Assembly (NCBI RefSeq): GCF_016056305.1
Contig: NZ_JAECZC010000023.1
Span: forward strand, 1 to 64,000
Direction: 5' to 3'
Length of the DNA stretch: 64,000 bases
Origin: Amazonocrinis nigriterrae CENA67
GTDB lineage: Bacteria > Cyanobacteriota > Cyanobacteriia > Cyanobacteriales > Nostocaceae
Below, piece by piece: positions 17,364-26,933 of the stretch. Made by a program: the position numbers and the translations under genes. The first letter of the stretch is position 1. Every line of letters begins with the position of its first letter. Below the pieces are notes generated by a model, which worked only from the letters and a program-made list of their open reading frames with translations, was not told where the DNA came from and made no database searches.

Positions 17364-18776
17364 TTATACCAATGCTTTAAGTAACGCCTGCAATTTAAGT
17401 TGCACTTCTGCAAACTCTTTATCAGGGTCGGAACCAGCAACGATACCAGCACCAGCATACAGCCTAGCGCGATCGCCATCTATCAATGCTGAACGAATGC
17501 CGACTATAAATTCGCAGTTACCCTCAGCATCTATCCAACCGAGAGGCGCAGCATATAAACCCCTCTCGAAATTTTCATAGCGACGAATTTCTGCACAAGC
17601 AATATCTCTGGCTGCACCAGCAACAGCGGGTGTGGGATGCAGTTGTGAGATAATCTTTAAGGGATGTACATTAGCAGGAACTATGGCGCTAATTGGTGTC
17701 CATAAATGCTGGATGTTAGATAATTGCCTGAGTCGTGGTGCTGATACCTGCGGTAACAAGCCTAGCTGAGTTAAACGTTGAGTAATGAAATCAATTACTA
17801 GCGAATGTTCATGTCTTTCTTTTGCACTATTGAGTAAGCGATTAGCATTAGCAGCATCTTCAGCTGGTGTTTGACCTCGCGGCGCAGAACCAGCTAATGC
17901 ATCAGTAATTAACTGTTGGCTATGAATACTAATTAATCGTTCTGGACTAGCACCAATAAAGTTTTGCCCTTTACCGTTACTTGTAGAAAAAATATAACAA
18001 TTAGGATGTATTTGCCGGAGATTATCTAAGGATTTAAATAAGTTAAAATAATTACTTGACTTGACATCTAATACATCCGCCAGCACAATTTTACTTAAAT
18101 GATTAGATTGAATTTTTTCTAAGGCAGATACAACTGAGTTTTTGAAGTGTACAGAATTCGTGACTGGTTTTTTGCTAAACTGTGCTGGGAAATCAAGTTT
18201 TGGAGAGTAATCTTGTAGAGACTCGATAATTTGCAGTTGGGTGTGTAATTTCTGTACTATCTTTTTAATATTTACTCTAGTACTGATAATTATATTATTT
18301 ACTAATACACAACGCTGATTTTTTACAGCTATTTGCCAACGTGGTAAAAAAATCGTAGCAGATGGAAATGGGTAATTTATCTGAACCTTTTGATGAAAAA
18401 AGCTGAAATAACAAAAAAAGTGAGTTCCAGCAAAAGGTTGATTAGTATTACCAAAATTAATTATATTTTTTAGACAAGATTTGATAAAATGCTCAGCTTG
18501 AATAAAACGGTCTTGTCCATCAATTTGTAATTTTGCTATGGCATCAATAGCCGCGATCGCTTCTCCTTTTCCTTTGTTCTCAAAGTAAAAATTTATTTCA
18601 TTTGCTTGCGAAAATTTCTCCAATACAACTAGAGGGTCTACCCAGTCAATATCCAGCGAAACACTCACGATTTGCTGACAATCATTTGTGAGGCAATTTT
18701 CCTGAACGGATAACAAAAAATGGTATAAGTCTTTGTGTTCTACAAAGAATTTGCTGCGACATGGTGAAACTGTCAT
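17364..18776 (-). CDS. menF: Isochorismate synthase
   Basis: Converts chorismate to isochorismate, the entry step to phylloquinone (vitamin K1, the photosystem I A1 cofactor). The 470-residue protein has a variable N-terminal half and a conserved chorismate-binding domain: ISIHSQQLITDALAGSAPRG, SAKERHEHSLVIDFI, LHPTPAVAG and the end GAGIVAGSDPDKEFAEV with Mg2+-binding acids. It is divergent from menA, with menC and menE following, so the pathway is clustered. Salicylate- or siderophore-type synthases are related, but the men context argues for MenF. Confidence 0.93.
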   Translation of the reverse strand: MTVSPCRSKFFVEHKDLYHFLLSVQENCLTNDCQQIVSVSLDIDWVDPLVVLEKFSQANEINFYFENKGKGEAIAAIDAIAKLQIDGQDRFIQAEHFIKSCLKNIINFGNTNQPFAGTHFFCYFSFFHQKVQINYPFPSATIFLPRWQIAVKNQRCVLVNNIIISTRVNIKKIVQKLHTQLQIIESLQDYSPKLDFPAQFSKKPVTNSVHFKNSVVSALEKIQSNHLSKIVLADVLDVKSSNYFNLFKSLDNLRQIHPNCYIFSTSNGKGQNFIGASPERLISIHSQQLITDALAGSAPRGQTPAEDAANANRLLNSAKERHEHSLVIDFITQRLTQLGLLPQVSAPRLRQLSNIQHLWTPISAIVPANVHPLKIISQLHPTPAVAGAARDIACAEIRRYENFERGLYAAPLGWIDAEGNCEFIVGIRSALIDGDRARLYAGAGIVAGSDPDKEFAEVQLKLQALLKALV

Positions 18777-19102
18777 GGATCTAGCAATAGTAAACTTTTT
18801 TTAAGTTATCTTCCTAAAGTGTAATTAAACGTGGTCGTATTTCTACAGGTAACATATTTAGTTACCATTTCACCAGAGTATGGTTTGCTTTGTTTGTGGT
18901 GTTCTCATACGCCGACAAGCCATACTCAGTTTTGGATTGCAATCCAAGAGGGAGTGCTACTCATGGGAGGTTAACCAGCCAACAACAGTAGAGAGTTGAA
19001 AGTGCTGATTTGAGAGTGCTGAATGCTGAGAATGTTGTATATTTAGCATTCAGCAGAAATGAATTATGAGTAAGATTTTAGTAATTTAATTAATCAAGAC
19101 TG
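18777..19102. promoter_or_regulatory. menF-menA divergent promoter region
   Basis: 326 bp between divergent men genes. It contains an 11-bp perfect inverted repeat, TGCTGAATGCT (19017-19027) and AGCATTCAGCA (19045-19055), 17 nt apart, about 50 bp before the menA start. It could be an operator, an mRNA leader hairpin or a dispersed repeat. Confidence 0.5.
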
Positions 19103-19999
19103 ATGACACAAGCGCAGATTTCAGATCCTAAAATTAAATTATGGATGGCGGCAATTAAACCGCCGATGTACAGCGTTGCTATTATGCCCGTTTGGATAGG
19201 AACAGCAGTAGCTTTTGCCCAGACAAAAGTTTTGAATGTGGCAGTATTTTCTACTTTTTTAGTTGCGGCAATTTTAATTCTGGCGTGGGAAAATATCAGC
19301 AATGATGTCTTTGATGCAGAAACAGGAATCGATAAAAATAAACATCATTCTCTGGTGAACTTGACTGGCAATAAACCATTAATATTTTGGTTAGGAAATT
19401 TTTGTTTAATTGCGGGTTTATTGGGAATACTAGCGATCGCAATTTGGCAAAAAGATCCAACCGTGTTCGGGATAAGTTTACTGGGCTGTGGTTTAGGCTA
19501 CATTTATCAAGGGCCTCCCTTTCGTTTAGGATACCAGGGTTTAGGCGAAATTATTTGCTTTTTTGCCTTTGGGCCTTTATTAGTGACAGCAGCATATTAC
19601 AGCCAAACTCAAACTTGGTCAATGACGAGTTTAGCCGCCTCAGTAATTGTGGGAATACCCACAAGCTTAATTTTGTTTTGTTCACACTTTCACCAAGTTA
19701 AGGATGACATAGCCGCCGGCAAGCGATCGCCTATTGTCCGTTTAGGTACAGCAAAAGGCGCCCAACTCCTGAAGTGGATTACAGGCAGTATTTATCCCCT
19801 CACCTTACTGTTTGTGCTGTGGGGAACTTTCCCCGTATGGACGTTGCTAAGTTGGCTGAGTTTACCTTACGCCTTCAAATTATGTCACCACGTTGAGCAA
19901 AATCATCACCTGCCGGACAAAGTGAGTAACTGTAAATTCATCGCCGTCAAAGTGCATTTTTGGAGTTGCTTATTCTTTGGTGTGGGATTCATGCTTTAG
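19103..19999 (+). CDS. menA: 1,4-dihydroxy-2-naphthoate phytyltransferase
   Basis: UbiA-family integral membrane prenyltransferase (298 residues) that attaches the phytyl chain to DHNA in phylloquinone synthesis. The Mg2+-diphosphate motif is NDVFDAETGID at about 70-80, and a second acidic site, HFHQVKDDIAAGKRS, is near 192-206. About eight or nine membrane helices. In cyanobacteria the donor is phytyl diphosphate. First gene of the rightward men group; menC begins 95 bp downstream, after a short TGACAAC-type repeat. Confidence 0.95.
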   Translation: MTQAQISDPKIKLWMAAIKPPMYSVAIMPVWIGTAVAFAQTKVLNVAVFSTFLVAAILILAWENISNDVFDAETGIDKNKHHSLVNLTGNKPLIFWLGNFCLIAGLLGILAIAIWQKDPTVFGISLLGCGLGYIYQGPPFRLGYQGLGEIICFFAFGPLLVTAAYYSQTQTWSMTSLAASVIVGIPTSLILFCSHFHQVKDDIAAGKRSPIVRLGTAKGAQLLKWITGSIYPLTLLFVLWGTFPVWTLLSWLSLPYAFKLCHHVEQNHHLPDKVSNCKFIAVKVHFWSCLFFGVGFML

Positions 20000-20094
20000 T
20001 TAATAGTCAGTTGTCAGTGGTTAGTGGTCAGTAGCAACTAACAAATGACAACTGACAAATGATAACCCCAATGAGTTAGCTTAATTTTCGTGTC

Positions 20095-21183
20095 GTGACT
20101 TACAAATTTAAATTTCGTCCTTATAGCCGTAGATTTGTGCGATCGCTTGCTACCAGTCATGGCATTTGGGATATTCGTGAAGGGATTATTCTCAGCCTTA
20201 GCGACGAAACTGGTATCGGTTGGGGAGAAATTGCCCCAATTAGCTGGTTTGGTTCAGAAACTCTAGAACAAGCCTTAGATTTTTGTCACCAACTACCAAC
20301 ACAAATCACTGAAGAAACAATTTTTTCCATCCCAGATGACTTACCTGCTTGTCAATTTGGCTTTGAGTCGGCGTTGGAGGGAATTGGGAATTGGGAATTG
20401 GGAATTGGGAATTGGGAATTGGGAATTGGGAATTGGGAATTGGGAATTGGGAATGGGAGGAGTAATTTTACAACTCCTAACTCCTCACTCCTAACTGCTA
20501 ACTCCTCACTCCTAACTGCTAACTCCTCACTTTTATCCTACAGTGGTTTATTACCAGCGGGTGAGGCGGCGTTAGAACAGTGGGAAAGGCTGTGGCGGGA
20601 CGGTTATCGCACGTTGAAATGGAAAATTGGGGTGTATGCGATCGCGCATGAACTAAAAATTTTAGACTCACTGATACACGCCTTACCAGCCTCTACCAAA
20701 CTGCGATTAGATGCTAACGGCGGACTCAGCTATGAAGACGCTAACTTATGGCTGCAAAATTGCGATAATATCCAAGCAAATCAAGCATTATCCTTAGAAA
20801 TTGAATTTCTTGAACAACCGCTACCTGTTGGGCAATTCGAGGAAATGCTGGAATTGAGTAAGTGTTATAAAACTCCAATGGCTTTAGATGAATCTGTCGC
20901 CACACTCAAACAACTTGCAACCCGTTATCACCAAGGTTGGCGAGATATTTTCGTTATTAAACCTGGGATTGTTGGTTCACCATCTCGTTTGCGGCAGTTT
21001 TGCCAACAGCATGAAATTGACGCAGTATTTTCATCTGTATTTGAGACTACCATTGGTAGACAAGCTGCACTCAAACTAGCAGCAGAATTATCCCCCCATA
21101 ATAGGGCAGTTGGTTTTGGCATCAACCACTTTTTTGAACAAGAAGAACAAACCTGGCTGCAACACCTATGGAAAGACTTTTAG
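20095..21183 (+). CDS. menC: o-Succinylbenzoate synthase with in-frame STRR insert
   Basis: MenC dehydrates SHCHC to o-succinylbenzoate. The 362-residue enolase-superfamily protein has the catalytic set: Lys in LKWKIG, Asp in LRLDANGG, Glu in EFLEQP, Asp in MALDES and Lys in FVIKPGIVG. The start is GTG at 20095. Residues ~96-146 are not part of the family: they are encoded by ten GGGAATT heptamers (20379-20448; three GIGNWEL peptide repeats) followed by CTCCTAACT-type units. The insert is in frame and sits in a loop between FGFESALE and SYSGLLPAG, before the barrel catalytic residues. The gene overlaps menE by 16 bp. Confidence 0.94.
   Translation: MTYKFKFRPYSRRFVRSLATSHGIWDIREGIILSLSDETGIGWGEIAPISWFGSETLEQALDFCHQLPTQITEETIFSIPDDLPACQFGFESALEGIGNWELGIGNWELGIGNWELGIGNGRSNFTTPNSSLLTANSSLLTANSSLLSYSGLLPAGEAALEQWERLWRDGYRTLKWKIGVYAIAHELKILDSLIHALPASTKLRLDANGGLSYEDANLWLQNCDNIQANQALSLEIEFLEQPLPVGQFEEMLELSKCYKTPMALDESVATLKQLATRYHQGWRDIFVIKPGIVGSPSRLRQFCQQHEIDAVFSSVFETTIGRQAALKLAAELSPHNRAVGFGINHFFEQEEQTWLQHLWKDF
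20379..20535. repeat. STRR insert inside menC
   Basis: Ten perfect GGGAATT units (20379-20448) and a partial GGGAATGGG, then C-rich CTCCTAACTC/CTCACTC/TAACTGC units. Three heptamers equal 21 bp, so the array codes a 7-residue period and keeps frame in steps of three units. Confidence 0.93.
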
Positions 21184-22649
21184 ACTATCTCAATAACCAT
21201 ATTCAAAATGATTGGCTGATTAATTACAACAGCCATCAACTTCAGGAATTAACCCAAGAATTATATTTAGAATTAGCCCAATTATTAAAGTATAAATCAA
21301 CAGTAAAAATTATCCTATCTGAACGTGAAACAGTAAAATTTTTAGCAAGTTTTATTGCTGCTTGTGCTGCTAATTGTTCAGTTTTTTTGTGTAACCCCGA
21401 CTGGGGGAAACAAGAATGGCAACAAGTATTTAATTTAGTACAGCCAGATATAATTTGGGGAATTGGGAATTGGGAATTGGGAATTGAGAATTGGGAATTG
21501 GGAATTGGGAATGGGGAACAAAATTCTACCTCATCCCCCTTATCTCCCTCATCCTCCTCATCTCCCTCATCCCCCTCATCCCCCTCATCTCCCCACTCCC
21601 CACTCCCTACTCCCTACTCCCCACTAATAATGATTCCCACTGGTGGTTCATCGGGACAGATTAAGTTTGCTATCCACACATGGGAAACTCTCAAAGCATC
21701 TGTACAAGGATTTGTAGAATATTTTCAGCTAAAGCAAGTCAATTCTTTTTGTGTGTTACCGCTATATCATGTCAGTGGTTTAATGCAATTTATGCGTTCC
21801 TTTTTGACTGGAGGTAAATTAGCTATTATCCCATTCAAAACATTAGACATTAGTCAAATATCCAATATTCAAACCTCAGATTTTTTTATATCTTTAGTTC
21901 CAACACAGTTACAACGCCTCCTGCAAAATCCAGAATTAACCAATTGGCTAGCCCAATTTAAAACTGTACTTTTGGGAGGTGCGCCAGCTTGGCATGAACT
22001 ACTAGAAAAAGCGAGATTTAACCGCATTCAATTAGCACCCACCTATGGGATGACAGAAACCGCCTCTCAAATTGCTACCCTCAAACCCGATGATTTTCTC
22101 AACGGTAAAATTAGTAGTGGTCAAATTCTGCCCCATGCAAAAATAATAATTCGCAATCAGCAAGGCCAAGTCCTAAATTACAATCAAATAGGCAATATCA
22201 CCATTCAGGCTAAATCTCTAGCCCTTGGCTACTATCCTCAAACCTGGAATAATCAGGATTATTTTCAAGTAGATGATTTAGGATTTTTAGATGAGCAAGG
22301 TTATTTAAATATAGTCGGACGTAACAGCGACAAAATTATCACAGGCGGAGAAAACATTTACCCAATAGAAATTGAATCTGCTATTAGAGAAACTCAAATG
22401 GTTGCTGATATTTGCGTGATTGGTATCCCAGATCAACATTGGGGACAAGCATTAACAGCCCTTTACGTCCCCAACAATTCAAATACTTCCATAATTGAAA
22501 TTCAAACCCAACTTTACAACAAACTCAGCAAATTTAAAATTCCCAAACACTGGATTCCTCTACCAAACTTACCCCGCAACACCCAAGGTAAAATCAATCG
22601 CCAGCAACTACAGCAAATAGCCACAGAATACCTACAAAACCTCTCTTAA
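21168..22649 (+). CDS. menE: o-Succinylbenzoate-CoA ligase with in-frame STRR insert
   Basis: MenE activates o-succinylbenzoate with ATP and CoA. The 493-residue adenylate-forming enzyme shows the P-loop [16 protein letters not shown] (157-172), [12 protein letters not shown], the [17 protein letters not shown] hinge region, and the C-terminal Lys in [10 protein letters not shown]. Residues ~98-153 are a foreign low-complexity insert: GIGNWELG units followed by a Ser/Pro-rich run, encoded by G-rich and then C-rich heptamers. It lies directly before the P-loop, at the end of the N-terminal lobe. The start overlaps menC; the stop overlaps the convergent thioesterase gene by 18 bp. Confidence 0.94.
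   Translation: MERLLDYLNNHIQNDWLINYNSHQLQELTQELYLELAQLLKYKSTVKIILSERETVKFLASFIAACAANCSVFLCNPDWGKQEWQQVFNLVQPDIIWGIGNWELGIENWELGIGNGEQNSTSSPLSPSSSSSPSSPSSPSSPHSPLPTPYSPLIMIPTGGSSGQIKFAIHTWETLKASVQGFVEYFQLKQVNSFCVLPLYHVSGLMQFMRSFLTGGKLAIIPFKTLDISQISNIQTSDFFISLVPTQLQRLLQNPELTNWLAQFKTVLLGGAPAWHELLEKARFNRIQLAPTYGMTETASQIATLKPDDFLNGKISSGQILPHAKIIIRNQQGQVLNYNQIGNITIQAKSLALGYYPQTWNNQDYFQVDDLGFLDEQGYLNIVGRNSDKIITGGENIYPIEIESAIRETQMVADICVIGIPDQHWGQALTALYVPNNSNTSIIEIQTQLYNKLSKFKIPKHWIPLPNLPRNTQGKINRQQLQQIATEYLQNLS
21459..21625. repeat. STRR insert inside menE
   Basis: GGGAATT-type units (about 21459-21513, with one GAGAATT variant), then TCATCCCCC/TCATCTCCC and CCCTACTCCC units. In frame with menE; the Ser/Pro composition reflects the C-rich part. 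Confidence 0.9.
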
Positions 22650-23078
22650 CCTTCTTCTCTCCGCGCCCTCCGCGTCTCTGCGGTTCGTTTCCAACCAGCT
22701 AACAATTTCTTCAGGTAATTCCTGCTTTTTTCTACTACTTGCATCAATACAAACATGTCGAGTAATTGCCTTAGCAACAACTACATCTGCAACCGAAATC
22801 TCATAAGCAATTTCAAACTTATCAACACCCAGCTTTTGGGGAATTAAACTAATTACTAAATTGTCCCCACAAAACATCGGACGAAAAAAATCGACACTAG
22901 TATGAACAATGGGAAAAGCTACAGATGGATTAGTAAAAAAATCTTTGAGATTAATCCCTGATGCTGCTAGAGATTCTTCATAAGCTTCATGACAAATACC
23001 CAAAATATTTGCAAAATACACTACTTGGGCGGCATCAGTATCTCGAAAGCGAACAGTGCGATTATAAGTAAAAGTCAT
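22632..23078 (-). CDS. 1,4-Dihydroxy-2-naphthoyl-CoA thioesterase
   Basis: A hotdog-fold thioesterase of the 4-hydroxybenzoyl-CoA type (148 residues), matching the cyanobacterial DHNA-CoA hydrolase family (Synechocystis Slr0204 type) that frees DHNA for MenA. The catalytic acidic region is [17 protein letters not shown] (Asp13/Asp15) and the core continues with [14 protein letters not shown]. The last ~18 residues ([17 protein letters not shown] region) are encoded by a dispersed CGCGGAG..CGCAGAG repeat, so the protein has a repeat-derived tail. It converges on menE and overlaps it by 18 bp. Confidence 0.9.
   Translation of the reverse strand: MTFTYNRTVRFRDTDAAQVVYFANILGICHEAYEESLAASGINLKDFFTNPSVAFPIVHTSVDFFRPMFCGDNLVISLIPQKLGVDKFEIAYEISVADVVVAKAITRHVCIDASSRKKQELPEEIVSWLETNRRDAEGAERRRLREVL
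22654..22689. repeat. Dispersed repeat coding the thioesterase tail
   Basis: CTCTCCGCGCCCTCCGCGTC followed by TCTGCGGTTCG. Reverse-oriented relative of the repeat at 3290-3322. Here it is read through as the last codons of the DHNA-CoA thioesterase. Confidence 0.75.
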
Positions 23079-23093
23079 CTTGAAAAATTAGAA

Positions 23094-23123
23094 ATTAAAA
23101 AGAGCAAGCTGATCACTTGCTCT
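23094..23123 (-). terminator. Rho-independent terminator after the HopA1-like gene
   Basis: Arms AGAGCAAG (23101-23108) and CTTGCTCT (23116-23123) form an 8-bp stem with a 7-nt loop. On the minus strand the stem is followed by TTTTTAATTT. It lies 33 bp beyond the HopA1-like stop and just before the thioesterase start, so it separates the two units. Confidence 0.8.
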
Positions 23124-23155
23124 ATCAATTAATTTTACTGTAAAAACAAAACTTC

Positions 23156-24244
23156 TCACTTTAAAGGGTAATATATATCCTCAGAACTAGGATTGAGGTA
23201 AGGACGCTGTAAATCAATTAAATGCTGTGCAAAATGTTGATCAATTGTCTTTATACGTTCCTCCATCGCGTTTTTACCTTTTTGCCACGCTTCCAACAAA
23301 GCATTAGCGAGGATTTGGCACCGATTCAACCCAAAACTTTCCCGCGCCGCAAATTTTTGAGTTGGTTCTTCAGCTAAACCCAGCCCAGGTGCTAAAAACT
23401 TAGTGAACAGAGGAATTTCAGTCTGAAAATACGATTGATTTTCTGTATATACAGCCTGAAGTATTTTATGGATTTTAGGATAGTCGTGACGTTCAAAGTA
23501 GAGTACACCGGAGTCATAGCGCCCGTATGCACAGGGGTTGTAGAGTACCTGAAACGTAAAAGCAATACCAGCAGCATTTAGTTGCTGTGTCAAGCTATCC
23601 ATGAGGGCGATCGCACCAGATGCAGTAAAATTAAAATAGATTCTTCCCGTACCCAAATCTTCGTCTGGGTTCCCCTGCTTTTGGTGTCCCACATTACTCA
23701 CTGCTAGGTAACACCCGTTTTGCAGCCGATTTTTAGGCATCCAAATAGCAACTGATTCACCAGTTTTAGCAGATTTTGTACTTGGTTTGAGATGGCAATC
23801 TGGCTCAATATATAATGTCAAACCACCTTTAGTCACTGCCATACTACCATCAGGTTCTTGGCGCAACACTTGCCAACTAGGGTCAAAATAACCGCTACCG
23901 TGATTGTTAGCGTGCAGTTGCTCATAAAATTCCCAATCAATCTCCAAAATAGAATTGTTCTCTAAATTTTGGTGTAGCACACAATTACCACTATCATTAT
24001 TGACAGCTAAAATGCTTTGTAGAGAACCATTGTAATAAATCCCGTGGAGAAAATTTCGCAGTAATAGCGAGAGATATTTATGTTGTAAGGCAGGAGAATT
24101 TTGTTGAAATCTTTCTGCTACTTTAGTCGGTAGTGAAAAAGGTTGATAACTAGGATGGTGAATACAAAAGTTTGGCTCAATTTGGATATTGCCAGCAATA
24201 TCGAACAGAGAATTTAGAAGGGGATTAACAGAATCATCTAGCAT
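23156..24244 (-). CDS. HopA1-family protein (possible RiPP dehydratase lyase component)
   Basis: A 362-residue protein recognised as HopA1-like from its C-terminal core: RIYFNFTASGAIALMDSLTQ, LNAAGIAFTFQVL, YGRYDSGVLYFERHDYP, and the Gly-rich LAPGLGLAEEP. HopA1 was first named as a type III effector of plant pathogens, but homologues act as the lyase partner of APH-like kinases in class V lanthipeptide and thioamitide (thioviridamide-type) pathways, removing phosphate from phospho-Ser/Thr. An APH-like gene lies 190 bp upstream on the same strand, as in those pathways. No precursor peptide, decarboxylase, YcaO or transporter gene is adjacent. The function here is inference. Confidence 0.82.
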   Translation of the reverse strand: MLDDSVNPLLNSLFDIAGNIQIEPNFCIHHPSYQPFSLPTKVAERFQQNSPALQHKYLSLLLRNFLHGIYYNGSLQSILAVNNDSGNCVLHQNLENNSILEIDWEFYEQLHANNHGSGYFDPSWQVLRQEPDGSMAVTKGGLTLYIEPDCHLKPSTKSAKTGESVAIWMPKNRLQNGCYLAVSNVGHQKQGNPDEDLGTGRIYFNFTASGAIALMDSLTQQLNAAGIAFTFQVLYNPCAYGRYDSGVLYFERHDYPKIHKILQAVYTENQSYFQTEIPLFTKFLAPGLGLAEEPTQKFAARESFGLNRCQILANALLEAWQKGKNAMEERIKTIDQHFAQHLIDLQRPYLNPSSEDIYYPLK

Positions 24245-24434
24245 TAATCAATTCAAAATTAAAAAATAAGTGAGGGTGAAAGAAGTTGTCTATTTAGGGT
24301 CGTCAGTGGTCAGTTGTTAGTTGTTAGTTGTGATTGTCAAAATTTTGGTGTTTTAGTAAATAAAAAGATGACAAATTCAAAACTCAAAATATAAAATTCA
24401 CAATTTTGCTTTTTGAATTGTTCAGCCTCGTTTT

Positions 24435-25673
24435 TTAACAACCACGCAGGCGAGTTTTTTCATAGTAGAGCCGCACTAATTGCTGCTCCTTCTCTGGCTG
24501 AGGAATTTTATGAAGTTTTGCCAAAGGGCTAACAATTTCCGATTCACTCACACCAAAAATACTCATCACAGATTGCTCTGGTATAGTGAGTAAATTTTTA
24601 GCAACTTGGAGCATAGAGATATCACCATTATCAAAGTATTTTTGACACTGCATTCTGTCATGAATTTGGTGAATTAGTGCTAGTCCTGCAAACTGAAGAA
24701 CTCGCACCAGAAAGTCACTACGATACTCCAAAATCATGGGAAAAGCATTCAAATAAGCCCGAATGAGAGCCAGCAATGAAGGTTGAATCACCTCAAGCGG
24801 TGTCATTGCTAGACTTAGAGATTCTTCTAATTCAATGGTGGGGTCTACCACAAGACTCTTTAACCAAATTCCTAAATAGCTTGCTATTAGAGTTCCCAAA
24901 TCAAAGGCAGGATCACCCCAAGCGCAAGCTTCCCAATCAATTAATCGCACCAAGCAATTGTCTAGTTGATTCCAACGGGAATGTATTAATATATTGTCTA
25001 ACTTGAGGTCGTTGTGAGTCAAGCAACAAGGTTGCCATTCATAAGCCAAATCTGCGATCGCTGACTCTAAACTCTCGTAACGTTGATAGAGTACATAAAA
25101 TTTCAGCGCCTCAGTGGGAATCTGACCAAAAATCTCTGGCCCAATTGAGCCTATCCCTTGTGCGGGGTTGTAAAAGTTATAGCGAAACTGTCCTTGGGGA
25201 GCAGTTAACATAAATTCACGATATTCCCGCCGTTGGAAGGTAGCGCGGTGCAGTCCCGCCAACGTGATGGCGATCGCACTGGCAATTTCTGGTGGGAAGA
25301 TATCGTTGTGGCGGTAAAATCTCCCCAGTTCCACATATTCACTCAAGTAGTTACGGACAAGGATAGAATTTTCCTCGTCAAAATGTAGCACTAATGGCGC
25401 GATCGCTCTAATGTTACCGAGAACTGGAAACTGCTGAAGCAATTGGTGAAATAGCCACTCATTAAAAAATTCATGAGGAATTCCATCACCTCCAACACTA
25501 CGTTCTTGTTTAACTAGTAGTTGGCGATTACCCCCTAGAGTCACCAATAAATTGAAATTCTTCTTGCTACTTTCTGGTAACTCAGACTCATTCAATGAGC
25601 CATCTTCTGAACTACACAGACCTGCATCTCGCAGATACTGGATAACGTTGTGAGAAGACAGTGGTAATAACAT
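24435..25673 (-). CDS. Aminoglycoside phosphotransferase (APH)-like kinase
   Basis: A 412-residue small-molecule/peptide kinase-fold protein. Visible catalytic residues are Lys55 (LLVKQE), Glu72 (FNEWLF), the loop THNDLKLDN with Asp222 and Asn227, and IDWE with the metal-binding Asp246, followed by the family pattern WGDPAFDLG. The start is well fixed: an in-frame stop lies two codons upstream of this ATG. With the HopA1-like gene downstream it makes the kinase-lyase pair known from class V lanthipeptide and thioamitide synthesis. Alternatives are a choline/homoserine-type kinase or an antibiotic phosphotransferase; the pairing makes those less likely. Confidence 0.85.
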   Translation of the reverse strand: MLLPLSSHNVIQYLRDAGLCSSEDGSLNESELPESSKKNFNLLVTLGGNRQLLVKQERSVGGDGIPHEFFNEWLFHQLLQQFPVLGNIRAIAPLVLHFDEENSILVRNYLSEYVELGRFYRHNDIFPPEIASAIAITLAGLHRATFQRREYREFMLTAPQGQFRYNFYNPAQGIGSIGPEIFGQIPTEALKFYVLYQRYESLESAIADLAYEWQPCCLTHNDLKLDNILIHSRWNQLDNCLVRLIDWEACAWGDPAFDLGTLIASYLGIWLKSLVVDPTIELEESLSLAMTPLEVIQPSLLALIRAYLNAFPMILEYRSDFLVRVLQFAGLALIHQIHDRMQCQKYFDNGDISMLQVAKNLLTIPEQSVMSIFGVSESEIVSPLAKLHKIPQPEKEQQLVRLYYEKTRLRGC

Positions 25674-26933
25674 GTATTATGTCCTACTTCGTAAAATTGC
25701 TCTTGAAAATCACCTAATGTCGGGATTGATTTAGCTTTAGCAGTTTCGGTAGACAGCAACAACTGTGCTAGTAACAATCATGATTGCTCTAATTTATTAA
25801 TATCTTATCTTTTGCATAAAATCCTGCCAAAATGGCAAGATAACCTTTATTTTTACTTTAAATTTTAGTGGTATACCGCATTAAATCTTTAAAATTATCT
25901 AGTTATTTACTCACATAGATATAGAGTTTTTATTCCAGCACTTTCATGTTACTCTGTCTCCAAATTTGCCTGACATAGAGAAAAATTAACGATTTTGCAT
26001 ATGTGGCAATTTTGACTCTATCTGAACAGTAGCATGTTAAATGATGAGTGCAACATGATTGCTAGCTGGCAAGCGCATAAAAGATAGCATTTCTGCTTAT
26101 ACTATATGGTTTTTCCTGGCATTCGAGGGTACTGAAGGTTTCCATTAGCATAAATTTTGTGTAATTTTTACAACATTATTTTGCTTTCCTCAATAAAAAT
26201 TAAACTACAGTTATTCACTGCTTTTCTGACTCAGAAATATTGTTAAAATTACTGAGTAAGCGACCAAAAAAACTGTCTTGAGATGGATGCTTTTGGTTAC
26301 TAAATATTCGTTAGCCAGTGAGGATTTTTTCTTCTACTGTTATGCTGCTAGATGCAGTATAAACAACAATTCAAGTAATTGTGAGCGTGGTTGACCCTAC
26401 TCCATGGATCAAACCTGTTCTTATAGAGCAGTGTAGATAGAATCTTTCAGATCTTCAAAAAGCGAAAATAAGCTAAAGCACATATTCCTTGCATAATCAC
26501 TCGTGTACTCATACAAATAAGCAAGCTACACTTAGCATCCTTGAAAGGAGAAGGTCATTGACCAATGACAGACAGTCAACAGTCATCAGTCATCCGTCAT
26601 CAGCCATCAGTCAACACAATTGGATATGCAACGCCAAATGTGAAACAGCTTAAAATACAACATTATTTTTATTTATCATTACAAATTGCAAAAAACCGGA
26701 TATTTTATCAAGCTAAGAATTAATTTGTTTTTGAGTAGATATTAATAATTTAGGGCATAGGGCATAGGGCATAGGGCATAGGGCATTAGTTAGTTGTCAG
26801 TTGTCAGTTGTTATTCTCCCCTGCTCCCCTGCTCCCCTGCCCCATTCCCATCTCCAGTAATATACATGTACTATATAGAATGATCTAAGGCAGAAACAGC
26901 CATAATTGTCTGAAAACAAGAGGAGGATAATTG
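25674..26933. other. 1.26-kb gene-free region upstream of the APH gene
   Basis: Read on both strands for a short RiPP precursor; nothing convincing was found. Open frames with ATG/GTG starts are under 20 codons, for example one at 26381-26440 ending CR. The region is AT-rich and ends with repeats: AGTCATC-type units (about 26575-26615), an AGGGCAT heptamer array (26752-26786), and CCCCTGCT units (26817-26840). Confidence 0.6.
26752..26786. repeat. STRR: AGGGCAT heptamer array
   Basis: Five tandem units of AGGGCAT. Confidence 0.9.

Noticed and set aside
25592-25777. 61-codon frame upstream of the APH gene with a Cys/Ser/Thr-rich end, resembling a lanthipeptide precursor
   Set aside because: It starts with TTG right after a stop codon and has no ribosome site, and its attractive Cys-rich part lies wholly inside the first 82 bases of the APH gene in another frame. 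It is most likely a shadow.
26381-26440. 19-codon GTG frame ending in WIKPVLIEQCR as a RiPP precursor
   Set aside because: Very short, without a ribosome site, no leader-like part and on the opposite strand to the APH/HopA1 genes.
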